Shown here: positions 45,450-53,822 of the stretch, one piece after another
Numbering within the stretch: the stretch's first letter is position 1
Layout: every line of letters starts with the position of its first letter
Source of the DNA: Paenibacillus ihumii
GTDB lineage: Bacteria; Bacillota; Bacilli; Paenibacillales; Paenibacillaceae
Direction of reading: 5' to 3'
DNA: 64,000 nt
NCBI RefSeq assembly: GCF_001403875.1
Contig: NZ_LN884299.1
Location: 3,995,674-4,059,673, forward strand
Program-made: the position numbers and the translations under genes
Notes under the pieces: model-generated
What the model saw: only the letters and a program-made list of their open reading frames with translations
What the model was told of the DNA's origin: nothing
Database searches by the model: none

Positions 45450-45487
45450 TTCAATTCATATTGGCGGTTTACCCGCCGTCCTCTATC

Positions 45488-45517
45488 AGTGTAACAATCC
45501 TGGATAGCTCATGTCAA
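45488..45517 (-). promoter_or_regulatory. pur operon promoter
   Basis: TTGACA (45512-45517) and TACACT (45488-45493) are 18 nt apart. Transcription would start near 45481, about 30 nt before the aptamer. Confidence 0.75.
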
Positions 45518-45525
45518 CTCAAACA

Positions 45526-45559
45526 CGAACATTATTAAATACAAAGAAAATAATGTTCG
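45526..45559. promoter_or_regulatory. Paired PurR boxes
   Basis: CGAACATTATT (45526-45536) and AATAATGTTCG (45549-45559) are a perfect 11-bp inverted repeat with a 12-nt spacer, just upstream of the -35. Both halves fit the Bacillus PurBox core CGAAC flanked by A/T. PurR should repress here when PRPP is low. Confidence 0.88.
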
Positions 45560-45584
45560 TTTTTTAGCTTGACATCTCCACTAA

Positions 45585-45716
45585 GCAACCCCGCGTTATT
45601 TTCACAAAAGTGACCCTGCGTCAGTTCCACCAAATAACCCTACGGCATTTCCAGCAAGTAAGCCTACGCATTTCCAGCAAGAGACCCTGCATCATTCTAC
45701 CAAGTGACCCTGTATA
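45585..45716. repeat. Degenerate tandem repeat, 23- to 24-nt unit
   Basis: About five units of the type GTGACCCTGCGTCAGTTCCACCAA lie between the pur promoter and the insertion sequence. Confidence 0.8.
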
Positions 45717-45850
45717 TTAATGGAATTATCCATTTCGTACGCATGTGGTCCCTTTTAGTCCCTTATGGACATGAGCTATTTAGCCCCCTAATCCAATTGG
45801 ACACTCTAATCCACCTCAGATACACTAAAATGAGTGAGGAGTTAGAATCC

Positions 45851-46174
45851 ATGAAAAGACGATTTAGGTGCCCCAATGAAACGAAGAAGGAGCTTGTGGT
45901 AGAGGTGCTCTCGGGTTATCGGACGGAGATAGTAGCCCGGAAGCATGGAATGTCTCCTAGAACGTTAAGCCAGTGGGTTCGCCAGTATCAAGATGAGGTG
46001 GGTGACCTTATGAAAAAGAAGCAAAACGATGCAGAAAAAATGAAGCAGGATGCAGCCAATCTCAAGGAACTAGAGAAGAAATACAACGATGCCATGAAGC
46101 TACTAGGCGAAAAAGAGCTCGAGAACAGCATTCTACGAGACCTGGTAAAAAAAAAGTATCCCGATTGGAAGTAG
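45851..46174 (+). CDS. IS3-family transposase OrfA
   Basis: The start is the ATG at 45851 with GAGGAG 9 nt upstream; the frame opens earlier inside the terminal region. The 107-residue protein has an N-terminal HTH (ELVVEVLSGYRTEIVARKHG, MSPRTLSQWVRQY) and a C-terminal leucine-zipper-like coiled coil. Near its end the run A9 (46147-46155) is a classic slippery site at which ribosomes shift -1 into OrfB to make the full transposase. Confidence 0.93.
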   Translation: MKRRFRCPNETKKELVVEVLSGYRTEIVARKHGMSPRTLSQWVRQYQDEVGDLMKKKQNDAEKMKQDAANLKELEKKYNDAMKLLGEKELENSILRDLVKKKYPDWK

Positions 46175-47091
46175 CTATCTATTGGATTCAGCAAGGGTAT
46201 CCCGTTCAAAAGGTGCTCCTTCTATGTGGAGTCCCACGTTCAAGTTACTACTATCGCCTAAAGCATCCTGAACGCCAGCAGCCAGTCAGCAGCGGTCGGC
46301 CTGTTCCAGGCTTCTCCTATGACAAGGATGGAAAAAAGGTAGGAGATGCTCGCATTAAAGGATACCTCAGACGCTTGATTCAAGGCCTTAACGCTGCCTT
46401 CGGCTATCGGAAGCTGACGACGTTGTTGCGGCGAAAATACCGGCTAATTATTAACAAAAAGAAGACCTACCGTCTCTGCAAAGAAATGGGGATTCTCCAT
46501 CCACAGCGAGAGTTGAAAAACCCCGTACCTAAAAAGCTCGCCAATAACCGTATTGTGAGCGGACCAAACCAGCTATGGCAAATGGATATTAAGTATGGTT
46601 ACGTAGCCGGCAAACGCCGACATTTCTACCTGGCCAGCATCATTGACGTGTTTGACCGGAGCATTGTCGCCCATTACCGTGGAAAGGTCTCCAGCACCCA
46701 AGACATTCTCCACACGCTACAGAACTCGCTCTTTAAACGTAGAATCCACGAACAAGAACACAAGTTGGTGATCCGGACGGATAATGGGCCGCAGTTCATT
46801 AGCAAAGCGTTCCATGCCTTTTGCGAGCAAGCGGGGTTAGAGCATGAAAGGATCCCCAACCAAACGCCAAACAAGAATGCTTTTATTGAGTCGTACCACA
46901 GCATTGTAGAGCAAGAATGCTACCAGCGGAATTGTTTTGAAACCTACGAAGAGGCTTTTGCAGTGGTCGACCGATTTATTCGATACTACAACACAGAACG
47001 CATCCACGGCAGTCTCTACGATTGGCCGCCCAAGGAATACTTGCGTTTAGTCACCGCGGGCTTGATTAACCCAAAGAAAATTGCGCTATAA
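46165..47091 (+). CDS. IS3-family transposase OrfB (DDE integrase core)
   Basis: This 308-residue frame lies -1 relative to OrfA and overlaps it by 10 nt. It has an HTH_21 region, then an rve core with DDE residues in QLWQMDIKYGYV, IRTDNGPQFISKAF and NKNAFIESYHSIVEQE. It ends with the usual YYNTERIHGSL. All catalytic residues are present, so the element looks competent. The TTG at 46165 is only a nominal start; the functional product is probably the OrfAB fusion. Confidence 0.95.
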   Translation: MEVAIYWIQQGYPVQKVLLLCGVPRSSYYYRLKHPERQQPVSSGRPVPGFSYDKDGKKVGDARIKGYLRRLIQGLNAAFGYRKLTTLLRRKYRLIINKKKTYRLCKEMGILHPQRELKNPVPKKLANNRIVSGPNQLWQMDIKYGYVAGKRRHFYLASIIDVFDRSIVAHYRGKVSSTQDILHTLQNSLFKRRIHEQEHKLVIRTDNGPQFISKAFHAFCEQAGLEHERIPNQTPNKNAFIESYHSIVEQECYQRNCFETYEEAFAVVDRFIRYYNTERIHGSLYDWPPKEYLRLVTAGLINPKKIAL

Positions 47092-47144
47092 TGTGATTTC
47101 CTAAGTATGATGTGGAAAGTGTCCAAACTTAGGGGGTTGAACCG

Positions 47145-47320
47145 TGAGATCCGCTATTTCGCTTATTTTGCCAAAATATATCTGCTATCGGACACAGAAG
47201 ACCTTATTTAGAGGAAATCCATGCGAAATATGATCTTTTTAGCCTAATAGCGGATCCTGTGTCCGTTAATCCTAAAAATTCCCCTTTTTTTGTGAAATAG
47301 CGCCCTCTATGTCCGTTAGC
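47145..47320. repeat. CGGACAC-family head-to-head repeat, cut by the IS
   Basis: Two rightward units (the first split by the insertion, the second CTATCGGACACAGAAG...) face two leftward units read on the other strand as TTAACGGACACAGGATCCGC and CTAACGGACATAGAGGGCGC. Each unit is about 50 nt. This is the same family as 24635-25219. Confidence 0.85.
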
Positions 47321-47880
47321 AACTGATGGTATTGGCACTGGATCACGTAAGCCCCGGGTAGTTTAGGATCGGTCAGGATTAGCACCAAGTAACGTTAATC
47401 CAGGCAACGCTGCCTCCGAATATCGTTAGCATAGGTAACGTATAGCACCAGATATCGTTACCTGGAGGTAGCAGCTAACACCAAGCAACGATGACCCAGG
47501 TAGCCGCTAACACCAAGCAACGCTATAACCGGTAAATCCAATTTAGGAAAACATCGCCGCCAAAGTAACGTTATCCCCAAGCCACTGTTAACACCGCGCA
47601 GATTCATATGCCTACAGCTAGCAAAATACCGCTCATCAGCAAAATCTCCATCCGCTCTCCTTTCCCAAAGCTCAGCTGTTCACTGTATCCCCCTGAATCG
47701 GACACTCCCCAAGTCAAATTAAAGATTGTATCACCATGACCATAAGCCAACTCACCCTGCCCAAAGTAAACCCAATTTCCAAGCAAGTCCCCTTTCAAAA
47801 CAAAGTAATAAACCAGCTTCAACAAAACAAACCAACCGCACTTCAAACAAAGCAAACCAAACCCCGCTTCAAACAAAGTA
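47321..47880. repeat. Gene-free gap with degenerate short repeats
   Basis: From about 47385 to 47535 units containing GCTAACACCAAGCAACG and TATCGTTA recur irregularly. From 47800 to 47885 the sequence is A- and C-rich with repeated AAACAAACC. A leftward 93-codon frame across the second part is low-complexity and lacks a ribosome-binding site, so no gene is called. Confidence 0.6.
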
Positions 47881-47883
47881 AAC

Positions 47884-47918
47884 AAAAAAGAGCGCCCCTA
47901 TAAACGCTAAGGACACTC
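47884..47918 (-). terminator. Terminator of the universal stress protein gene
   Basis: On the minus strand GAGTGTCCT pairs with AGGGGCGCTC using G-T wobbles and is followed by TTTTTTG, 14 nt past the stop. Confidence 0.7.
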
Positions 47919-47931
47919 TCTCCATATATGC

Positions 47932-48366
47932 TTATTTAACTACCAGCACAGGCACCCGGGCATGCTGAACAACGTTATGGCTAACGCTGCCAAGCACGAA
48001 TTCGCGGATTCCTCCCAGGCCGCGGCTGCCGATAATGATGACGTCATTATTATGCTTCTTCACATAGTCTAAAATGACTTCGGCCGGCGCTCCCTGAATC
48101 AGCTCGACCTTGCCTTTTACGCCCGCGGCCTCCAGTCGGCTTCGTGCTTCCTCGGCCGTCTTCTCTGCCAGTTCATAGAAATCCTGATTCACCGAAGCCG
48201 GCACAGGGGCATAACCCTCCGCAACGTAGAAGCGAGGAAAATCAAAAACATGAATCACTTCAAGGGTAGCCCCCGGCGAAAGCTTCACCAGTTCAATCGC
48301 TTTATCCAGCGCTTTGGTAGCTGCCTTCGAACCATCATAAGCCGCAACAATCTTGTTAAATAACAT
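47932..48366 (-). CDS. Universal stress protein (UspA family)
   Basis: The 144-residue single-domain protein starts MLFNKIVAAYDGSKAATKAL and has the full ATP-binding motif G-x2-G-x9-G-S (GSRGLGGIREFVLGS) near residues 118-132, so it is likely an ATP-binding Usp. Such proteins are cytoplasmic and induced by stress or energy limitation. It is a single-gene unit. Confidence 0.93.
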   Translation of the reverse strand: MLFNKIVAAYDGSKAATKALDKAIELVKLSPGATLEVIHVFDFPRFYVAEGYAPVPASVNQDFYELAEKTAEEARSRLEAAGVKGKVELIQGAPAEVILDYVKKHNNDVIIIGSRGLGGIREFVLGSVSHNVVQHARVPVLVVK

Positions 48367-48448
48367 AAGTCAGCACCTCTCCTTGTCCTTTTGATGAGTA
48401 CAAATGAAGCGAGATCGTGCAAAGAAATCTACTCAATTAAATAAACCA

Positions 48449-48712
48449 TTAGAATAGAAAATAACCCAACAAAACTGCATTCAACAAAAGCAACAGCGGA
48501 ATGCCGATCCGGAAGCTGGCGTGCTTCGTTTTGTGCCGCTTCACATTCATGGCCGCTAGAACACCGAGCGAACCCCCGATGGCAGCCAAAAGAAACAACG
48601 TTCGCTCCGGAATCCGATCGCGCCTCTGACGGGCACGGCGTTTATCGTCGGCCATGACCAGGTATGAAACTATATTAATAATTAGAAACCAGAGCAGCAG
48701 CCCGGATCTCAT
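48449..48712 (-). CDS. DUF1294 membrane protein
   Basis: The start at 48712 gives 87 residues, the usual length of the family; a longer frame to 48748 is also open. It has three hydrophobic segments, and ADDKRRARQRRDRIPERTLF and KHKTKHASFRIGIP are the DUF1294 landmarks. The family is widespread and its function is unknown. GGTGGGG lies upstream. Confidence 0.85.
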   Translation of the reverse strand: MRSGLLLWFLIINIVSYLVMADDKRRARQRRDRIPERTLFLLAAIGGSLGVLAAMNVKRHKTKHASFRIGIPLLLLLNAVLLGYFLF

Positions 48713-48790
48713 GCTCACCGCCCCACCTTCATCCGACTTTGGGAACATGTATCCCTTAACTTTATTATAACGCTAACGGAATAAATGCAA

Positions 48791-48814
48791 AAGGCTCCCA
48801 CAAAGGGGAGCCTT
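48791..48814 (-). terminator. Terminator of the 43-residue peptide gene
   Basis: A perfect 9-bp stem AAGGCTCCC/GGGAGCCTT with a short loop is followed on the minus strand by TTTTGC. It is 24 nt past the stop at 48838. Confidence 0.82.
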
Positions 48815-48837
48815 GCCTATGGAAAGGTTCGTCTGCT

Positions 48838-48969
48838 TTACATTTTCGGGACTTCGTTCAAGCTGGGCGGCCTCTTGGCTTGCTTCTTCAGCTTTGGCTC
48901 TATCGCTTCTTCCATAATGCTGGACTTATTCTGCTGATCTTTAATCTTGGTTGATTTATGATGGGGCAT
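48838..48969 (-). CDS. Small basic peptide, 43 residues
   Basis: This frame is short but has an excellent ribosome-binding site (TAGGAGGTGATC, 3-9 nt before the ATG) and its own terminator, so it is very likely expressed. The product begins MPHHKSTKIKDQQNKSSIME and ends RPPSLNEVPKM. It is soluble and Lys-rich, with no cysteine and no membrane segment. I do not recognise a family. Confidence 0.75.
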   Translation of the reverse strand: MPHHKSTKIKDQQNKSSIMEEAIEPKLKKQAKRPPSLNEVPKM

Positions 48970-49018
48970 GCTGATCACCTCCTAATTTATAGGTTCCCGA
49001 GCATCCCCCTGTTTTATG

Positions 49019-49205
49019 CGAGTGTGTGCAGTGTACACAGCGTACGTGCTGCGTATACGAGTTGGTGCAGTGCACACACCGTACGTGCTGCGTATGCGAG
49101 TGTGTACAATGCACACAGCGTACGTGCTGCGTATGCGAGTGTGTGTAGTGCACACAGCGTAAGTCTGCGTATGTGCAGCATATGCGAGTTGGTGCAGTGC
49201 GCGGA
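49019..49205. repeat. Tandem repeat, 39-nt unit, about five copies
   Basis: Units of the type GAGTTGGTGCAGTGCACACA plus CCGTACGTGCTGCGTATGC repeat between the 43-residue peptide and topB. The unit is rich in short palindromes (GTGCAC, GTAC) and gives 13-residue repeats in open frames on both strands; no start signal is present. Confidence 0.9.
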
Positions 49206-49228
49206 ACGCTACTGCTGTCCACCCGATG

Positions 49229-51361
49229 CTATTTGTTCTTGTTCTCCATCGCCGCCTTCAGCAACTCTCCCAGGTTCGAGCCGATGGATTCCTGCTTCTT
49301 CGTATACTGACTTACGAGCCTCTTCTCTTCCCGCTTGTTCATGCGTTTAGGATCATTGTTGCCGAGCGTTTCCGTAATGCCGCAAGGAAGGCACTGCACG
49401 TATCGTCCCGCCTTGCCTTCTTTCATTTCCATTTTCTTATGACACTGCGGGCAGCGGCGGTTCGAAAGGCGCTTCTCGCCGGAGCGGCGATAACCGCAGT
49501 CCTCCCCGGGACAGACCAGCATCAGCCCGCGTCCCGTCTTCTTCTCCAGAAGACGAGTACCGCAGTCCGGGCAATGGCTGTTGGACACGTTATGCGGCTT
49601 GTAGGTCGCCTCGCTGTTCTTCACACCACTTACGAGCCCCTTAGCCATATTCCGGATTCCTTCCAGGAAAGGCCCCGGCTTGCCCTGCCCGCGCGCGATC
49701 CGCTCCAGCTCGGCCTCCCATTTGGCCGTCAGGTCCGGCGAGCGCAGATCGCTCGGGGCCAGCTCGATCAGTTGCTTGCCTTTGCCGGTCGGATGCAGCA
49801 GGTTGCCCTGCCGCTCGATCGTATCGGAGCTGACCAGCTTCTCGATAATGTCGGCGCGGGTCGCCGGCGTGCCTAAGCCGTGCTTCTCCATTTGCGTCAG
49901 CAGCGCCGCTTCGCTGTAACGCTTCGGCGGCAGCGTCCGGCCGTTCTGAATGCGGCAGCGCTTCACGGTCACGCTCTCGCCTTCCTTCAGCTCAGGAAGC
50001 AGAGCGCTGCCTTCTTCGAGCGCATCCTCGTCCTCTTCGTCCTCGTCTACCGCCTGCCCATCATACACAGCGCGCCAGCCGCTATCCTTCATCGTTGTCC
50101 CCTTGGCATGCAGGGTCTCACCGGAGACTTCCAGAGTCACAGAGACATGATCGAAGCGGGCCGCCGGGTAGAACAAGCTAATGAACCGCCTTACGATGAG
50201 GTCATATAACTTGCGCTCCTCTGAGCTGAGCGCATTCAGCAGCACAGTCTGCTCGGTTGGAATGATGGCGTGATGGTCGGTAACCTTGCTGTCGTCAATA
50301 ATGCGCTTGCTGAGCGGGAGCGGCTTGCGCAGCAGCGGCCTTGCCAGCGAAGTGTACGGTCCGACAGCTACGCTCGCCAATCTCTCCTTGAGCGTATCCT
50401 TCATGTCGGACGTCAAATAACGCGAGTCCGTGCGCGGATAAGTTACGAGCTTATGCTGCTCATACAGCCGCTGCAGCACATTGGAGGTCTGCTTGGCGGA
50501 AAATCCGAGCAGGCGGTTCGCATCCCGCTGCAGCTCCGTAAGGTCATATGCCAGCGGATGGGGCACGGTTTTTTCGCTTTTTTTCAGCTTAACGATTTTG
50601 CCGCTGCGGCCGTCCAGCTTCGCTTGAAGCTGCTTCACCTGCTCCGGGTCAAAAATCCGGGAATCGTTATTCGCCCCCCGCCAAACCGCCTCAAACGAGC
50701 CCAGGTCCACGCGGAGCGTACTGTATTCCTCCGAGCGAAAAGAGAGGATTTCCCGCTCCCGCTGCATGATCATGCCCAGCGTCGGCGTCTGAACGCGCCC
50801 TGCCGATAGCGGTGACCCGAATTTGGTAGTAAGCGCCCGGGTTACGTTCAGCCCGATCATCCAGTCCGCTTCCGCCCGGCATCGGGCGGATTGATACAGC
50901 CGATCATACTGATTCCCTGGCTTAAGCGAAGCAAAGCCCTCCTTGATGGCTTTATCCGTCTGCGAGGAGATCCACAGTCGCTGGAATGGCTTGTTCCATT
51001 TTGCCATGTCCATGATCCATCGAGCCAGCAGCTCGCCCTCGCGCGCGGCATCGGTGGCAATGACCAGAGAAGCGATATCCTGCCTTCTCATTAGCTGCTG
51101 TACCGCCTTAAACTGGTGGCTGCTCTCCCGCAGCACTTTCAGTTTCATTTTGTCAGGCAAAATCGGCAGATCCTCCAAAGCCCAGGTACGATACTTTGCG
51201 TCATAGTCCTCCGGCTCGGCGAGCCCTACCAAGTGGCCCAGCGCCCAGGTCACGACGTACTTGGGCCCTTCCAGGTGGCTCTTATGCTTATCGCGGCAGC
51301 CCATCACCCGCGCAATTTCCCGCGCGACGGACGGCTTCTCCGCCAGTACTAATGTTTTCAT
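49229..51361 (-). CDS. topB: DNA topoisomerase III
   Basis: The 710-residue type IA topoisomerase begins MKTLVLAEKPSVAREIARVM (TOPRIM domain, with DAAREGE near 104-110). It has the active-site Tyr308 in KLVTYPRTDSRYL, and the SPLSAGRVQTPTL segment is typical of TopB. The C-terminus carries cysteine pairs that look like two zinc-ribbon motifs (CPDCG...CPGEDCG and CPQCHKKM...CLPCG). It relaxes negative supercoils and decatenates single-stranded regions. Confidence 0.96.
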   Translation of the reverse strand: MKTLVLAEKPSVAREIARVMGCRDKHKSHLEGPKYVVTWALGHLVGLAEPEDYDAKYRTWALEDLPILPDKMKLKVLRESSHQFKAVQQLMRRQDIASLVIATDAAREGELLARWIMDMAKWNKPFQRLWISSQTDKAIKEGFASLKPGNQYDRLYQSARCRAEADWMIGLNVTRALTTKFGSPLSAGRVQTPTLGMIMQREREILSFRSEEYSTLRVDLGSFEAVWRGANNDSRIFDPEQVKQLQAKLDGRSGKIVKLKKSEKTVPHPLAYDLTELQRDANRLLGFSAKQTSNVLQRLYEQHKLVTYPRTDSRYLTSDMKDTLKERLASVAVGPYTSLARPLLRKPLPLSKRIIDDSKVTDHHAIIPTEQTVLLNALSSEERKLYDLIVRRFISLFYPAARFDHVSVTLEVSGETLHAKGTTMKDSGWRAVYDGQAVDEDEEDEDALEEGSALLPELKEGESVTVKRCRIQNGRTLPPKRYSEAALLTQMEKHGLGTPATRADIIEKLVSSDTIERQGNLLHPTGKGKQLIELAPSDLRSPDLTAKWEAELERIARGQGKPGPFLEGIRNMAKGLVSGVKNSEATYKPHNVSNSHCPDCGTRLLEKKTGRGLMLVCPGEDCGYRRSGEKRLSNRRCPQCHKKMEMKEGKAGRYVQCLPCGITETLGNNDPKRMNKREEKRLVSQYTKKQESIGSNLGELLKAAMENKNK

Positions 51362-51379
51362 GAGTTCACTGATGCACTC

Positions 51380-51985
51380 CTTTCATAGTTCATTATAACA
51401 TCCGGAGGAATGGGGAACTAATGCTGACTTAGTACCTCCCCCCTCAAATCCGTTCAACCTGAATATCTGCATCATTTTTATTTTCCACATTACGTTACAC
51501 AGCCATATCTGCTACATGTGCTTTACCGTCTATATATATCCTTATATAATCTCTATACATGCCTATATTGTCTCTACTGTCTGCATCATCCCTATTATGC
51601 GTGCAGCTCTCAGTATGACACCTGCATCTGCTCTAAGTACACGCCTTCATCTGCATAGTAGACACTGTATCTGCTCTATACAAGCCTTCATCTGCTTAGT
51701 AGACACTGCATCAGCTTAATCAAGCCTTCATCTGCTTAGTAGACACTGCATCAGCTTAATCAAGCCTTCATCTGCTTAGTAGACACTGCATCAGCTTAAT
51801 CAAGCCTTCATCTGCACAATATACACTGCATTTGCACAATACACGCTTGCCATCATTTTTCTATACATGCCTATGTCATCTCCATACAAGCATGCATTAT
51901 CTCAATGCACGCCTATACCCTCTCTATAACATCCCTATTTCGCTATCCAGGATGACCTTAATCAGCCGCAGTATTCATTCACAAA
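51380..51985. repeat. Gene-free gap with 40-nt tandem repeat
   Basis: Three nearly identical 40-nt units (51689-51728, 51729-51768, 51769-51808, each with CATCTGCTTAGTAGACACTG) are flanked by degenerate ones from about 51620 to 51850. The rest of the gap is T/A/C-rich without gene or clear structure. Confidence 0.9.
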
Positions 51986-51989
51986 TAGG

Positions 51990-52042
51990 TTGCAATAATT
52001 ATACAATGCTGATACTATTCAATTATTAGTACTAGGTACTAA
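51990..52042 (+). promoter_or_regulatory. fabH promoter with FapR-like operator
   Basis: TTGCAA (51990-51995) and TACTAT (52013-52018) are 17 nt apart. The 17-bp dyad TTAGTACTAGGTACTAA (52026-52042) lies at the expected transcription start. Its complement TTAGTACCTAGTACTAA matches the FapR box as I know it from Bacillus. FapR represses fatty-acid synthesis genes and is released by malonyl-CoA. Confidence 0.85.
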
Positions 52043-52175
52043 AACCTGATAACAACACCAAGTATTAATCACATAAAAAATTTATGCCATTAAACATCAT
52101 GATCCGCTGTTTTTTCAACCTATTGAATACGCGGTTTTCCATGGTATCTACCAACAATTCTAAGGAGTGATTGAT

Positions 52176-53174
52176 TTGACGCTTGTATCCAGATCCCGGA
52201 TTACCGCCATCGGCACCTACGTTCCGGAGAGAATTTTAACGAATGAAGATCTCGAGAAAATGGTTGAAACCAGCGACGAGTGGATCGTCCAGCGAACAGG
52301 CATCCAGGAACGGCACATCACGTCAGACGACGAATTCACCTCCCACTTGTGTATCCGGGCTATTGAGAAGCTGCGCGATACTTATAACAAATCGCTAGAG
52401 GACGTGGATCTGATCCTCACAGCGACAACGACGCCGGATTATTCCTTCCCCAGCGTAGCGTGCCAAATACAGGGTCACTTTGGAATAGCAAGCACCGGAG
52501 CGGTCGATCTGAATGCGACTTGCGCGGGCTTCTCCTATGCCTTGCATTTAGCCAATGGACTGATTACTTCAGGATTGCACAGGAAGATACTGGTTGTCGC
52601 AGGAGAGACGATGACTAAAATAACCGATTACAGCGACCGCAGCACATGTATTCTGTTTGGCGACGGTGCCGGTGCGGTTCTGGTCGAGCGGGATGATACA
52701 GAGGCCGGCGGCTTTGAGGCTACCGTTATGGGAACGCAAGGAACCGGAGGTATCAGCGTTTACCGTTCGGGTCTGTCCTCGTCCATGAACGGCATCCCTC
52801 TCGAAGGCAGCGGAAAAATTGTCCAGAACGGGCGCGAGGTGTTCAAATGGGCCGTACGCACGGTTTCAGCCGGCATTGAGCAGCTGCTGAGGCAGGCTGG
52901 CGTAGACCGGGAGCAGATCGACTGGTTCATCCCGCACAGCGCCAACCTGCGCATGATCGAATCGATCTGCGAGAAAGCGAATATCCCCTTGGGCAAAACC
53001 TTGCAAAGCGTGCAGCTGATGGGCAACACCTCCTCAGCCTCTATTCCGCTTGCCCTGCAGGCGGGGGTCGATAGCGGCCAGCTGAAGACTGGAGACCGGC
53101 TGCTCATTTATGGCTTCGGCAGCGGCCTTACCCATGCCGGACTCATTGTGCGATGGGGTGTCCCCGCTATATAA
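52176..53174 (+). CDS. fabH: Beta-ketoacyl-ACP synthase III
   Basis: The likely start is the TTG at 52176, 8 nt after AAGGAG; an in-frame GTG at 52167 overlaps that site. The 332-residue enzyme condenses acetyl- or branched acyl-CoA with malonyl-ACP to begin fatty-acid synthesis. The catalytic triad is the Cys of NATCAGFSYAL (residue 116), the His of FIPHSANLRM and the Asn of LMGNTSSASIP. No fabF follows, so this may be one of several fabH copies. A FapR-like box precedes it. Confidence 0.94.
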   Translation: MTLVSRSRITAIGTYVPERILTNEDLEKMVETSDEWIVQRTGIQERHITSDDEFTSHLCIRAIEKLRDTYNKSLEDVDLILTATTTPDYSFPSVACQIQGHFGIASTGAVDLNATCAGFSYALHLANGLITSGLHRKILVVAGETMTKITDYSDRSTCILFGDGAGAVLVERDDTEAGGFEATVMGTQGTGGISVYRSGLSSSMNGIPLEGSGKIVQNGREVFKWAVRTVSAGIEQLLRQAGVDREQIDWFIPHSANLRMIESICEKANIPLGKTLQSVQLMGNTSSASIPLALQAGVDSGQLKTGDRLLIYGFGSGLTHAGLIVRWGVPAI

Positions 53175-53209
53175 TTAATCGAATGAACAACCAGAGAAGG
53201 GGCGCAGCG

Positions 53210-53779
53210 ATGGCACAGCTATTTTTTAAATACGGGGCGATGAACAGCGGCAAATCCATTGAGATTCTCAAAGTGGCGCATAATTACGAGGAGCAGAACA
53301 AACCGGTCATGCTCTTCACTTCGGCTCTCGACGACCGGGACGAGGTCGGCTATATCTCCTCACGGATTGGCCTGCGCAGGCCAGCGGTCCCAATTAAGGA
53401 CGACACCGATATCTTCGGCATGGTCAGCCGCCAGGAGCCACGGCCCTACTGCATACTTGTGGACGAGTGCCAATTTTTGAACAAGGATAACATCGAGCAG
53501 CTTGTCCGGATCGTGGATGAGCTGAATATTCCGGTTATGGCCTTCGGCCTCAAGAACGATTTCCAGAATCAGCTGTTCGAGGGCAGCCGGCTTTTGCTTA
53601 TTTACGCGGATAAAATCGAGGAAATGAAGACGATCTGCTGGTTCTGCGAGCGCAAAGCGACGATGAATCTCCGCGTCGAGAACGGGAAACCCGTCTATAC
53701 GGGCGAGCAAATCCAAATCGGCGGCAACGAATCGTATTACCCCGTATGCCGGAAATGTCACCGCAATCCTCCACTATAA
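53210..53779 (+). CDS. tdk: Thymidine kinase
   Basis: The start is the ATG at 53210 with GAAGGGG upstream; the longer frame overlaps fabH. The 189-residue type II kinase phosphorylates thymidine with ATP. P-loop GAMNSGKS is at 9-16, the Walker B-like strand is ILVDECQFL, and zinc cysteines occur in CWFC and CRKC. It lies 35 nt after fabH and probably shares its transcript. Confidence 0.95.
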   Translation: MAQLFFKYGAMNSGKSIEILKVAHNYEEQNKPVMLFTSALDDRDEVGYISSRIGLRRPAVPIKDDTDIFGMVSRQEPRPYCILVDECQFLNKDNIEQLVRIVDELNIPVMAFGLKNDFQNQLFEGSRLLLIYADKIEEMKTICWFCERKATMNLRVENGKPVYTGEQIQIGGNESYYPVCRKCHRNPPL

Positions 53780-53788
53780 TTTATTTAA

Positions 53789-53822
53789 GAGAAGCGTATG
53801 CAAATACATGCGCTTCTCTTTT
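53789..53822 (+). terminator. Terminator after tdk
   Basis: A 12-bp stem with one G-T pair (GAGAAGCGTATG/CATGCGCTTCTC) starts 9 nt after the stop and runs into TTTT. Confidence 0.88.

Larger units (their letters stand above)
45776..47144 (+). mobile_element. IS3-family insertion sequence, apparently intact, 1369 bp
   Basis: The imperfect terminal inverted repeats are CTATTTAGCCCCCTAA...TTGGACAC at the left and, on the other strand, CGGTTCAACCCCCTAA...TTGGACAC at the right. A 4-bp target duplication TGAG flanks it (45772-45775 and 47145-47148). It encodes OrfA and OrfB joined by a putative -1 frameshift. Removing the element and one TGAG restores GGACATGAGATCCGCTATTT, a CGGACAC-family repeat unit, which supports these ends. 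Confidence 0.88.

Noticed and set aside
45066..45454. Leader peptides in the pur leader
   Set aside because: Two leftward frames are open, but neither has a good site, and one overlaps the riboswitch aptamer. A leader peptide is not excluded.
47604..47885. Leftward 93-codon hydrophobic frame
   Set aside because: It lies in A/C-rich low-complexity sequence, has no start signal and overlaps the terminator of the stress protein gene.
48956..49350. Cys/His-rich frames on both strands
   Set aside because: They derive from the 39-nt tandem unit; no expression signals.
51689..51808. 40-nt repeats as a CRISPR-like array
   Set aside because: Units are contiguous and near-identical, without spacers.
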